This document shows positions 44,251 through 52,836 of a stretch of 64,000 bases of DNA, in pieces (the first letter of the stretch is position 1; each line of letters opens with the position of its first letter). This DNA is from Flavobacterium sp. 270 (lineage in GTDB: Bacteria; Bacteroidota; Bacteroidia; Flavobacteriales; Flavobacteriaceae), in contig NZ_SODM01000002.1 of NCBI RefSeq assembly GCF_004368785.1, positions 620,001 to 684,000 of the forward strand. The letters are read 5' to 3'. The position numbers were made by a program, and so were the translations under genes. A model generated the notes under the pieces. It saw only the letters and a program-made list of their open reading frames with translations. It had not been told where the DNA came from and searched no databases.

Positions 44251-45023
44251 TAACGCATAAAAACATAACGATATTTTTTATTTTTTTGCTTTTTCTTTTA
44301 AATCTGCTGAATCTTTATATAACAATAAATTTTCTTTGGTTTTTGGGAATAATTGTAATTTGGATTGCAATAAACGCAATTGGTTCTTCGAGAATTTCTT
44401 CTAATTATCATGTAAAAGCATTCTGTAATAATCCATTAATTACGGAAAAAAAAATTGCGCTCACTTTTGATGACGGACCTAGTTCTTATACTTTAGAAGT
44501 TTTAGCGCTTTTAAAAAAATACAACGCCAAAGCAACTTTTTTCTGCATTGGAAAAAATATTAAAGCGCATCCTGAAATTGTAAAACAAATTATTGCCGAA
44601 GGTCATTTGATTGGAAATCACTCGTACAGTCATTCTAAATTTTTTGATTTTTATAATGCCGAAATGATAGCCGAAGAAATCAGGAAAACAGATAGGCTTC
44701 TTGAAAAATTAACTTCAAAAAAAATAAACTTTTTTCGTCCGCCTTACGGAGTTACAACACCTTCGATTCGAAGAGCTTTGCAAGCAACCGGACATAAAGT
44801 AATTGGCTGGAATATTCGTTCGCTTGACGGAGGAACAAAAAATAAGGATTTAATTTTCAATCGAATTATAAAACGTATTTCTCCCGGCGGAATTGTACTT
44901 TTGCATGATACTGCACCACACTCGGTTTTTGTGTTGGAACAGTTTTTGCAATTTTTACAGGAAAATAATTATACTGTAATTTCTATTGAAGAACTTTTGA
45001 ATCTTAAAGCTTATGAAAACTAA
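44247..45023 (+). CDS. Polysaccharide deacetylase-family (NodB-fold) membrane-anchored protein
   Basis: The 258-residue protein has an N-terminal hydrophobic region of two helices (about 8-45) and then a NodB domain: TFDDGPSS (Asp75, Asp76), NHSYSH (His125, His129), FRPPYG and LLHDTAPHS. The metal triad Asp-His-His and the catalytic residues are present, so it should be an active deacetylase. In the pigment cluster its substrate is unclear; it might hydrolyse an amide or ester on a carrier or act on the envelope. It overlaps the genes on both sides. Confidence 0.86.
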   Translation: MITHKNITIFFIFLLFLLNLLNLYITINFLWFLGIIVIWIAINAIGSSRISSNYHVKAFCNNPLITEKKIALTFDDGPSSYTLEVLALLKKYNAKATFFCIGKNIKAHPEIVKQIIAEGHLIGNHSYSHSKFFDFYNAEMIAEEIRKTDRLLEKLTSKKINFFRPPYGVTTPSIRRALQATGHKVIGWNIRSLDGGTKNKDLIFNRIIKRISPGGIVLLHDTAPHSVFVLEQFLQFLQENNYTVISIEELLNLKAYEN

Positions 45024-45642
45024 AATATATCTATTCCTTTTATTATTAAACATTAGTGCTGTTTTTGCTCAGGAACAAAAAATGACGGATGCCGAAATTG
45101 CTTCTTTTAAACAAGATGTAAATGTAGTTTCGAAAAAAATCAAAACATTGAGCACTGATTTTGTTCAGTACAAACACATGGATTTTTTATCGAAAGACAT
45201 TGAAACTTCCGGGAAAATGATTTTTAAAGAACCTAGTTTACTGCAATGGCAATACAAAAAACCATACAATTACAGCATCGTTTTTAAAAACGGAAAAATC
45301 CTGATTAACGACGAAGGAAAGAAAAGTGCGGTTGATATTGGCAACAGCAAAATTTTTGCCCGAATCAATAAATTAATTGTGGGCAGCGTGAGCGGGAATA
45401 TGTTTGATGACAAAGAATTTACGATTTCGTATTTTAAATTAAAAGGACAAAATCTGGCGAAATTTATTCCGAAAGATGCAACGCTTAAAAAATACATCAA
45501 ACAAATTGAACTGACTTTTGACAAAGAAGAAGCAACTGTCGTTCAGGTAAAATTATTAGAATCTTCTGAAGATTATACCCGAATTGTACTTAAAAATAAA
45601 GTGATCAATGCAAAAATCGACGATTCAGTTTTTACTAATTAA
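45013..45642 (+). CDS. LolA-like outer-membrane lipoprotein carrier
   Basis: The 209-residue protein has a signal peptide (IYLFLLLLNISAVFAQ) and LolA-type strands: IKTLSTDFVQYKHM, SGKMIFKEPSLLQWQYKKPYNYSIVF and later KIDDSVFTN. LolA proteins carry lipophilic cargo across the periplasm. In aryl-polyene and flexirubin clusters a LolA-like protein probably ferries the pigment lipid to the outer membrane. It overlaps the deacetylase gene by 11 bases and the next lipoprotein gene by 35. Confidence 0.88.
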   Translation: MKTKIYLFLLLLNISAVFAQEQKMTDAEIASFKQDVNVVSKKIKTLSTDFVQYKHMDFLSKDIETSGKMIFKEPSLLQWQYKKPYNYSIVFKNGKILINDEGKKSAVDIGNSKIFARINKLIVGSVSGNMFDDKEFTISYFKLKGQNLAKFIPKDATLKKYIKQIELTFDKEEATVVQVKLLESSEDYTRIVLKNKVINAKIDDSVFTN

Positions 45643-46243
45643 TTGCTTTCTGGCAATTGTTTTAATTTCTTGCGGCTCGGTCACAAAAAATTATTCGCCT
45701 AAAAAATTAGATAAAACATCTTACGAAGCTCCCTATTTTTCAGACGCAAAAACCGATTATGTTTATAAAGCAAACATTACGGTTTACGGACATGAAATAA
45801 GCAGTATCTTTATTACTAAAAAAATCAACGACACAACGCACCGTGTTGTTTTTACGACCGAATTTGGCAATAAATTAATGGATTTTGAAATCTCTGAAAA
45901 TGATTTTAAAGTCAATTCTATTGTTTCAGAATTAGACCGAAAAATATTGATTAATACTTTAAAAGAAGATTTTCGTCTTTTGCTGAAAAAACAATATTTG
46001 ATTGCCGAACAATTTGAAAACGATTCTTTTGACATTTATAAATCAATAGACGGCAGCCGCGACAATTATCTTTTTATTTCGAAGAAAGATCAAAAACTGG
46101 AAAAAGTAGTTCGTGCGTCTAAAACAAAAGAAAAAATAACCGTTCTTTTTAATTCAGAAAACAATATTTTTGCTGAGAAGATTCAGATTATTCATCAAAA
46201 TATTAAGCTTAAAATCGAGTTGAATTATTTTAAATCAGAGTAG
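45608..46243 (+). CDS. Small lipoprotein of unknown function in the pigment cluster
   Basis: The 211-residue protein has a lipoprotein signal (INCFLAIVLISC, GSVTKNY). Its beta-rich sequence (YVYKANITVYGHEISSIFITK, HRVVFTTEFGNKLMDFEI) resembles LolB-like or DUF4292-type carriers, but I do not assign it. Position right after LolA suggests an outer-membrane acceptor for the pigment, playing a LolB-like part. The start at 45608 overlaps lolA by 35 bases. Confidence 0.75.
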   Translation: MQKSTIQFLLINCFLAIVLISCGSVTKNYSPKKLDKTSYEAPYFSDAKTDYVYKANITVYGHEISSIFITKKINDTTHRVVFTTEFGNKLMDFEISENDFKVNSIVSELDRKILINTLKEDFRLLLKKQYLIAEQFENDSFDIYKSIDGSRDNYLFISKKDQKLEKVVRASKTKEKITVLFNSENNIFAEKIQIIHQNIKLKIELNYFKSE

Positions 46244-46280
46244 AAAATTAAACTAATAATAAACTTAAAATCAATTCAAA

Positions 46281-46892
46281 ATGAGAAAATCTTTCGTAAT
46301 TGCATTTGTTTTATTTATCGGTATAGCATCTCAGGCACAAGTAACTGTAAGCCCGGGTTTAAGAGGTGGTTTGAATCTTGCGAGATTAACCAACATAGAT
46401 TATAATAACACTAAATCTGATTTTTATATTGGTGGTTTAGTAGATATAAGATTTAATAAATATTTTTCGCTGCAGCCAGAATTGACGTATTCAAGACAAG
46501 GTTCTGAAGGCAGAGAATACAGTTTGACAGATAATTCGTATCGTAATGTAAATTACGATCTAAATTATGTAACAGTTGGAGCCGTTGCAAAGTTTAATTT
46601 TAAGGGAAGTGGATTTCACATTTTAGCGGGGCCTTCTTTTGATTTTAAAACAGATGACAATTTTGGCGATTTTGGTTACAGACCTGTCGATTTTGATTTA
46701 GCTTTTGTAGGTGGTCTTGGGTATACATTACCAAACGGATTAACTTTTGAAGCAAGAATTAAACAAGGCTTAATTGACATTTATGGTTATGATGGTCTGG
46801 ATTATGATGACAACGGGGATTATTATTATGATGATATTATCCTTAATCAGGTTTTCCAGATTGGTATCAGCTATACATTTAAAATGAAATAA
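46281..46892 (+). CDS. Outer-membrane beta-barrel protein (porin/PorT-like family)
   Basis: The 203-residue protein has a signal peptide (FVIAFVLFIGIASQAQ) and eight or so amphipathic strands in the OMP_b-brl pattern: GLRGGLNLARL, FYIGGLVDIRFNKYFSLQPELTYSRQG, VGAVAKFNF, FHILAGPSFDF, and a terminal FQIGISYTFKMK ending in an aromatic-hydrophobic motif. It may help insert or store the pigment in the outer membrane, or may be an unrelated passenger. Short spacers link it to its neighbours. Confidence 0.85.
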   Translation: MRKSFVIAFVLFIGIASQAQVTVSPGLRGGLNLARLTNIDYNNTKSDFYIGGLVDIRFNKYFSLQPELTYSRQGSEGREYSLTDNSYRNVNYDLNYVTVGAVAKFNFKGSGFHILAGPSFDFKTDDNFGDFGYRPVDFDLAFVGGLGYTLPNGLTFEARIKQGLIDIYGYDGLDYDDNGDYYYDDIILNQVFQIGISYTFKMK

Positions 46893-46898
46893 CAACAG

Positions 46899-47270
46899 AT
46901 GGTTTTAAAAGATTTTTACAACGTTCTTTCACAAGAAAAAACAGGAGATTCTAAATACAATTTTACGATTTTGGTCAATGAAAAACACGATGTTTTCAAG
47001 GGTCATTTTCCTGGAAATCCGATTATGCCGGGTGTCTGCATGATTCAGATTATTAAAGAATTAACAGAATCTGTTACCAACTCTTCGTTGATTATTCAAA
47101 CGCTTGCCAATGTAAAATTTATGGCGCTTATTAATCCTGAGCTTACTCCGGAACTGCGTCTGGAATTGGACATTACGACCACAGATGATGATCTCGTTAA
47201 AGTGAAAAATACCACTTATTTTAACGATACTGTTGCTTTAAAATTAAGCAATAGTTATAAAAAGATATAA
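46899..47270 (+). CDS. FabZ-like hot-dog dehydratase 3 with Glu-to-Gln change
   Basis: The 123-residue protein carries the classical loop GHFPGNPIMPGV with His36. At the catalytic glutamate position, 14 residues later (LxE in FabZ), it has Gln50 (CMIQIIKEL). It thus has the histidine but not the acid, the reverse of the two hot-dog proteins at 34183 and 34614. It may form a composite active site with one of them. It starts six bases after the barrel protein gene. Confidence 0.85.
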   Translation: MVLKDFYNVLSQEKTGDSKYNFTILVNEKHDVFKGHFPGNPIMPGVCMIQIIKELTESVTNSSLIIQTLANVKFMALINPELTPELRLELDITTTDDDLVKVKNTTYFNDTVALKLSNSYKKI

Positions 47271-47272
47271 TT

Positions 47273-47758
47273 ATGAAACTATTATTGACATTATTTTTAT
47301 TGGTAAATTTTGCTGCCACTCCAGATTTGGCCAGCATTAGAAAAATGTATTCCGATGTTGCTAAATCAGAAGCAAATGCAAAAGACTTTGTAGAAAAACT
47401 TTCGGGCGTTGCAAACACAGATGATAAAATTATGGTGGCTTACAAAGCGGCTTCGATTTTGTTAGATTCTAAATTTGAAAAAAAATTAGGCGAAAAAATA
47501 AGCCGTTTTAAAGAAGGCGCAAAACTGCTTGAATCTGTTATTGCAACCGAACAAAACAATATTGAAATTAGAATGATCCGTTTGAGCATTCAGGAAGATG
47601 TACCTGGAATTACGGGTTACAAAAAAAATATTAAAGAAGATAAAAAGTTTATTACAGCGCATTATGCCGAGCAAAATGACGCTTTAAAAAACTACTTAAA
47701 AGACTTTGTTTTACAATCTAAAAGTTTCTCTGCAAAAGAGAAGAAATTTGTGAAGTAA
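47273..47758 (+). CDS. Small exported protein of unknown function
   Basis: The 161-residue protein begins with a hydrophobic signal (LLLTLFLLVNFAATP). The mature part is helical and rich in Lys and Glu (KLSGVANTDDKIMVAYKAASILLDSKFEKKLGEKISRFKEGAKLLESVI). It has no motif I can name. Its start is two bases beyond the stop of the dehydratase-like gene, so it is in the same operon. It is about 20 bases before the GT2 gene. Confidence 0.78.
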   Translation: MKLLLTLFLLVNFAATPDLASIRKMYSDVAKSEANAKDFVEKLSGVANTDDKIMVAYKAASILLDSKFEKKLGEKISRFKEGAKLLESVIATEQNNIEIRMIRLSIQEDVPGITGYKKNIKEDKKFITAHYAEQNDALKNYLKDFVLQSKSFSAKEKKFVK

Positions 47759-47777
47759 ATACAAGAAAAAATCCCTC

Positions 47778-48968
47778 ATGAAATCTATTCTGTCCCAGCA
47801 AGAACTGCTTAATTCTGTTAACTTTTGTGTTATTGTACCCACTTACAATAATCAAAAAACACTGCAAAGAGTGCTGGATTCTGTTTTAGGTTTTACATCA
47901 AATATTATTATTGTCAACGACGGTTCTACAGATGGAACGGCTGACATTTTAAAACAATATTCGCAGCTGACTCAAATTCATCATCCTAAAAATTTAGGAA
48001 AAGGAAGGGCGCTGCGAAATGGTTTTAGAAAAGCAATTGAAATGGATTTTGAATATGCCATTACAATTGATTCTGACGGACAGCATTTTGCATCTGACAT
48101 CCCTGTTTTTTTGGAAGAAATTCTAAACGAACCCAATGCTCTTTTGATTGGAAGCCGAAACATGACAACGGAAAATGTGCCAAAGAAAAGCAGTTTCGGG
48201 AATAAGTTTTCTAATTTTTGGTTCAAATTCGAAACCGGAATTAAACTCGACGATACACAGTCGGGATTTAGATTGTATCCTTTAAAATTAATTCCAAAAG
48301 TATTTTATACCAATAAATTTGAGTTGGAAATCGAAGTTATTGTTCGCTCGGCATGGAAAGGAATTGTCGTTAAAAATATTCCGATTCAGATTTTGTACGA
48401 TCCGGCAGAACGCGTTTCTCATTTTCGTCCTTTTCAGGATTTTACGAGAATCAGTATTCTAAATACTGTTTTGGTAATCAATGCTCTTTTGTACATAAAA
48501 CCAAGAGATTTTTTTAGAAGAGCAAAAAAAAAAGGCTTTAAAAAATTCTTTCTCGAAGACATTTTAGAAAGCAGTGATTCTAATTTTAAGAAATCTGCTG
48601 CGATTGCTTTAGGCATTTTTATTGGTCTTTCTCCATTTTGGGGTTTTCAAACTATACTCCTTTTTACTTTTGCCGCCTTATTCAGGCTTAATAAAGTTAT
48701 AGCGTACTTATCGTCAAACGTGAGTTTTCCTCCGTTTATTCCGTTTATTATTTATGGCTCTTTAAAGACCGGAAGTCTTTTTGTGTCTAATGATGTTCCT
48801 TTAGTTTTAGATAGTTCGTTAACGTTAGATGATATTCAAAAAAATGCTGCACAATATATCATTGGAAGTCTTATTTTAGCAACCGTTTTAGCGCTGGTTT
48901 CTGGTCTTATAAGTTATTTACTTTTAACCGCTTTTAGCTCTAAGAACAAAACAAATATTAAAGTATAG
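47778..48968 (+). CDS. Family 2 glycosyltransferase fused to DUF2062 domain
   Basis: The 396-residue protein has an N-terminal GT2 domain (about 15-240; FCVIVPTYNNQKTLQRVLDSV, VNDGSTDGT, ITIDSDGQHFASDIP, DDTQSGFRLYP) and a C-terminal DUF2062 domain with three or four hydrophobic helices (about 265-385; IALGIFIGLSPFWGFQT). Such fusions are found in aryl-polyene clusters, where the glycosyltransferase may make a polyprenyl- or lipid-linked sugar for anchoring. Substrate is unknown. A hairpin repeat follows. Confidence 0.88.
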   Translation: MKSILSQQELLNSVNFCVIVPTYNNQKTLQRVLDSVLGFTSNIIIVNDGSTDGTADILKQYSQLTQIHHPKNLGKGRALRNGFRKAIEMDFEYAITIDSDGQHFASDIPVFLEEILNEPNALLIGSRNMTTENVPKKSSFGNKFSNFWFKFETGIKLDDTQSGFRLYPLKLIPKVFYTNKFELEIEVIVRSAWKGIVVKNIPIQILYDPAERVSHFRPFQDFTRISILNTVLVINALLYIKPRDFFRRAKKKGFKKFFLEDILESSDSNFKKSAAIALGIFIGLSPFWGFQTILLFTFAALFRLNKVIAYLSSNVSFPPFIPFIIYGSLKTGSLFVSNDVPLVLDSSLTLDDIQKNAAQYIIGSLILATVLALVSGLISYLLLTAFSSKNKTNIKV

Positions 48969-49137
48969 TTTTGCCACAGATTATACAGATTAAAAAGATT
49001 TTTTTGCCACGAATTACACGAATGTACACGAATTATAATTTACTTTTTTAAGAAAAAAATTAGTGTACATTCGTGTAATTCGTGGCAAAACTGTCAAAGA
49101 TTGGAATCATTTTAATCCTTTAAATCCGTGGCAAAAA
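48969..49137. repeat. Nested dispersed hairpin repeats
   Basis: The inner copy has perfect 28-bp arms (49002-49029 and 49063-49090, both ends TTTTGCCACG/CGTGGCAAAA). An outer pair of arms with GCCACAGATTATACAG... and ...AATCCGTGGCAAAA (48969-49000 and 49106-49137) encloses it. It fills the gap between the GT2 gene and the MMPL fusion gene, and is the best copy of the 'gccac-gaattacac' family in the window. Confidence 0.88.
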
Positions 49138-49155
49138 AACAAACAATAAACAACC

Positions 49156-52100
49156 ATGCATCGATATTTTTACGCCATTCATTTATTTGTAAACCGAAAC
49201 AAATCACTTTCGGTTGTTTTGGCTTTTTTGATGCTTTTAGCTTTCGGATTTTTTGCTTCGCAGCTTAAGTTTGAAGAAGACATTACCAAGCTTATCCCAA
49301 CAAACGACAAAGCAGATGTTACGGCAAAAGTTTTGAAACAACTTAATTTTGCCGACAAAACAACCGTTATTTTTAAATTGGAAAAAAACGGTTCCAATGA
49401 AGATTTAAAAGAAATGGCGGCGGCTTTTTCAGACAGCGTTTCTAATTCCTGCAAACCTTATATTACCGGAATTCAGGGAAAAATCGACGAAGAAAATATT
49501 CAGGAAACTATAGATTTTGTTTACAATAATCTGCCTCTTTTTCTTAATGATAAAGATTACGAAAACATACAGCAAAAACTGCAAAAAGACAGCATTGCAG
49601 CAACTGTAGAGGGAAATTATAAATCTATCATTTCACCTTCGGGCTTTATTACTAAAGATTTTATTCTGCAGGATCCGTTTGGGATTTCTTTTATCGCCTT
49701 AAAAAAATTACAACAGTTAAATATTGGCGACGATTTTACACTCGACAATGGTTTTGTAATGACCAAAGACAAAAAGAAATTATTGCTTTTTATTACGTCC
49801 AATCTTCCGTCTAGCGAAACAGAAAAAAACACCATTCTTGCCGATAAACTAAAATCGATTCAGGAAAATTTAAACACAAAATTCAAAGGAAAAACTTCCG
49901 TAAGTTATTTTGGTTCAGCTTTGATTGCTGTTGCCAACGCCAAACAAATCAAAAGTGACATTATCTTAACCACATCAATCGCGATGTTTACGCTAATGCT
50001 GATTTTGATTTTGTTTTACCGCAAAGTTTTAATCCCGTTTATCATTTTTCTTCCAACGGTTTTTGGAGCATTGTTTGCGGTTGCTTTTTTATATTTCGTA
50101 AGAGAACAAATTTCAGCAATTTCACTGGGAATTGGTTCTATTTTATTGGGAATCACAATCGATTATTCCATACATATTCTTACGCATTACAAACACAACA
50201 GCGATGTAAAAACGTTGTACAAAGACATTACAATGCCGGTTATTATGAGCAGTTCTACAACTGCTGTTGCCTTTTTGTGTCTGCTTTTTGTAAAATCGGA
50301 TGCGTTGAATGATCTCGGAATTTTTGCTGCCGTAATTGTTATGGCGTCGGCATTTTTCTCGCTTTTGATTGTTCCTCATTTATACAAACCGAAAGATAAT
50401 CCGGAAGATCATAAAAAAAATGCGATCGATAAACTAGCACATTTCTCCTTTCACAATAATAAAATCCTAATCGGACTTTGTGTTTTAATTACCATTGTCT
50501 GCTGTTTTACATATAATAATGTTGGCTTCAATAACGATTTATCGCAATTAAATTTTGTTCCGAAGGAAATAAAAGCTGCCGAAAAAGATTTGGAAGAAAG
50601 CACGAGTTTAACTTCAAAAACCATTTATCTGGCTTCGTACGGAAAAAGTATGGAAGAAGTTTTGCGAAACAACAGCCAGCTTTTTTCTGATTTGTCTAAA
50701 GAAAAAAACCAAAACAAGATTTTAAATTTTAGTTCTGTTGGCGGGATTATGCTTTCGCAGCAAGAACAGCAAAAGAAAATTGAGAAATGGAACTCATTTT
50801 GGGATGCTAATAAAAAACAAATTGTAACATCTCAATTGATTTCTGAAGGTTCAAAATTGGGTTTTAAACCGACAACTTATACTGCTTTTTTTGAGCATTT
50901 AAATTTTAATTTCAAACCCATTTCTGCAGCAGATTATTTAAAAATTCAAGCTTTACAATTACACGAATTTGTTACAGAAAAAAATGGCTTTTTCACGATT
51001 TCAACATTAGTAAAGGTTGCTCCAAATCAACGTGATGCTTTTGTAAAATCGGCTTCCGCCAAAAATAATCTGATTGCGATTGACCGCCAGCAGATGAATG
51101 AAACTTTTTTCAGCACTTTAAAAACCGATTTTAATTCGCTGGTAAATTATTCGTTTGTTGCTGTAATTCTAATTTTGTTTTTCTTTTTCAGAAGAGTAGA
51201 ATTGGTAATTGTAAGCTGTATTCCGATTGCTTTAACCGGAATTGTAACGGCAGGAATTATGGGCATTTTTGGCATTCAGATGAATATTTTCAGTATGATT
51301 GTCTGCACACTGATTTTCGGTCACGGTGTCGATTTTAGTATCTTCATGACAAGCGCACTCCAGAAAGAATTTACGAATGGCAAAAACGAAATTGCCATTT
51401 ACAGAACTTCAATCATTTTGGCGGTTATAACTACTATTTTAGGAATTGGTGCCATGATTTTTGCACAACATCCGGCACTCCGTTCTATTTCTTCTGTTTC
51501 GTTGATTGGGGTATTTGCGGCCTTAATTATTACGTTTATTTTTTACCCGATTTTGTTCAAAGTATTTTTATCAAACCGAACAAAAAAAGGAAATGCGCCG
51601 TTTGAATTGCGAAGTTTAATTCACGGAATTATTTCATTTGCCTATTACGGATTGGGCGGTATTTTGATGTCGCTTTTCAGCATCACGATTATGCCGATTC
51701 TTCCGATTAAGGAAAAAACAAAAATGAAAGCGTTTCGATATGTGATTTCAAAATTCATGAAATCCGTTCTTTATTCAAGTCCGTTTTTACATAAAAAAGT
51801 TATCAATAACTTTAATGAAACATTCGAAAAACCAGCCATAATTATTGCGAACCATTCATCGTTTATCGATATTCTGGCAATGGGAATGCTGAGTCCTAAA
51901 ATTATATTTTTGGTAAATGACTGGGTTTATAACTCTCCTATTTTTGGCGGTACGGTTAGAAAAGCCGGTTTTTATCCGGTTTCTGAAGGAATCGAAGGCG
52001 GTGTCGAACATCTGCGTCAAAAAGTAAACGAAGGTTATTCGCTTATGATTTTTCCCGAAGGAACACGTTCAGAAAGCAATCAGATTAAACGTTTTCATAA

Positions 52101-52836
52101 AGGTGCTTTTTATCTTGCCGAAGAATTTAATCTGGACATACTTCCGGTTTTAATTCACGGTGCATCAGAAGCAATTCCTAAAGGAGATTTTGTCATTCAT
52201 CATAGTTATTTAACCCTTTCTATTTTAGAAAGAATTACACCTGAGAATCTTTCTTTCGGAAAAAATTATGCCGAAAGAACCAAACAAATTGGTGCTTTCT
52301 TTAAAGAAGAATTTCATAAAATCCGTCAGCAATTAGAAGGCGCAGATTATTGGAAAAAAATGCTCATTCACAGTTATGATTATAAAGAAATTGAAATCAT
52401 ACACAGTGTAAAAAATAATCTAAAAACGCATTTAGAAACGTATTATAAGCTGAATAAACATCTTTCGGCGAAAGCCAGAATTATGCATTTTGGAAATGAT
52501 TACGGACAGCTGGATGTTCTTTTAACATTGCAGGAACCGCTGCGAAAAATAGATTCTTATAATGCTGACGAAGAAAAACTAGCGATTGCGAAAACCAATT
52601 ATATTGTTACGAAAAGAAAAATCTCGTATTTAGAAAATCTGGAAACAGCTTTCGAAAACCAATACGACGCTGTTATTATTTCTGATGAAAATTACAAAAC
52701 TGATCTCGAAAATATTATGACGCTAACACCGTTGATTATTCTTATTGACAGTTCGGGTTTAAAAGACACTTTGGTTAACTTTGGTTTTGAATGTATTTTA
52801 GAAGAAAATGCATTGCAATTGTTTAAGAAAAAATAG
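49156..52836 (+). CDS. Three-part fusion: MMPL/RND exporter, PlsC-like acyltransferase, methyltransferase-like tail
   Basis: The 1226-residue protein begins with an MMPL/RND exporter (about 1-830) with two groups of five or six helices around periplasmic domains (GIGSILLGITIDYSIH and GHGVDFSIFMTSAL carry the family's helix-4 and helix-10 acids). An acyltransferase domain follows (about 880-1075) with NHSSFID (His900...Asp905) and FPEGTRSE (Glu968). The last ~120 residues (about 1105-1226) look like a Rossmann methyltransferase in pattern (FGNDYGQLDVLL, IDSYNADEEKLAIAK) but the glycine motif is degenerate. MMPL exporters in pigment clusters export the polyene lipid. The fusion suggests acylation coupled to export. 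Confidence 0.85.
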   Translation: MHRYFYAIHLFVNRNKSLSVVLAFLMLLAFGFFASQLKFEEDITKLIPTNDKADVTAKVLKQLNFADKTTVIFKLEKNGSNEDLKEMAAAFSDSVSNSCKPYITGIQGKIDEENIQETIDFVYNNLPLFLNDKDYENIQQKLQKDSIAATVEGNYKSIISPSGFITKDFILQDPFGISFIALKKLQQLNIGDDFTLDNGFVMTKDKKKLLLFITSNLPSSETEKNTILADKLKSIQENLNTKFKGKTSVSYFGSALIAVANAKQIKSDIILTTSIAMFTLMLILILFYRKVLIPFIIFLPTVFGALFAVAFLYFVREQISAISLGIGSILLGITIDYSIHILTHYKHNSDVKTLYKDITMPVIMSSSTTAVAFLCLLFVKSDALNDLGIFAAVIVMASAFFSLLIVPHLYKPKDNPEDHKKNAIDKLAHFSFHNNKILIGLCVLITIVCCFTYNNVGFNNDLSQLNFVPKEIKAAEKDLEESTSLTSKTIYLASYGKSMEEVLRNNSQLFSDLSKEKNQNKILNFSSVGGIMLSQQEQQKKIEKWNSFWDANKKQIVTSQLISEGSKLGFKPTTYTAFFEHLNFNFKPISAADYLKIQALQLHEFVTEKNGFFTISTLVKVAPNQRDAFVKSASAKNNLIAIDRQQMNETFFSTLKTDFNSLVNYSFVAVILILFFFFRRVELVIVSCIPIALTGIVTAGIMGIFGIQMNIFSMIVCTLIFGHGVDFSIFMTSALQKEFTNGKNEIAIYRTSIILAVITTILGIGAMIFAQHPALRSISSVSLIGVFAALIITFIFYPILFKVFLSNRTKKGNAPFELRSLIHGIISFAYYGLGGILMSLFSITIMPILPIKEKTKMKAFRYVISKFMKSVLYSSPFLHKKVINNFNETFEKPAIIIANHSSFIDILAMGMLSPKIIFLVNDWVYNSPIFGGTVRKAGFYPVSEGIEGGVEHLRQKVNEGYSLMIFPEGTRSESNQIKRFHKGAFYLAEEFNLDILPVLIHGASEAIPKGDFVIHHSYLTLSILERITPENLSFGKNYAERTKQIGAFFKEEFHKIRQQLEGADYWKKMLIHSYDYKEIEIIHSVKNNLKTHLETYYKLNKHLSAKARIMHFGNDYGQLDVLLTLQEPLRKIDSYNADEEKLAIAKTNYIVTKRKISYLENLETAFENQYDAVIISDENYKTDLENIMTLTPLIILIDSSGLKDTLVNFGFECILEENALQLFKKK

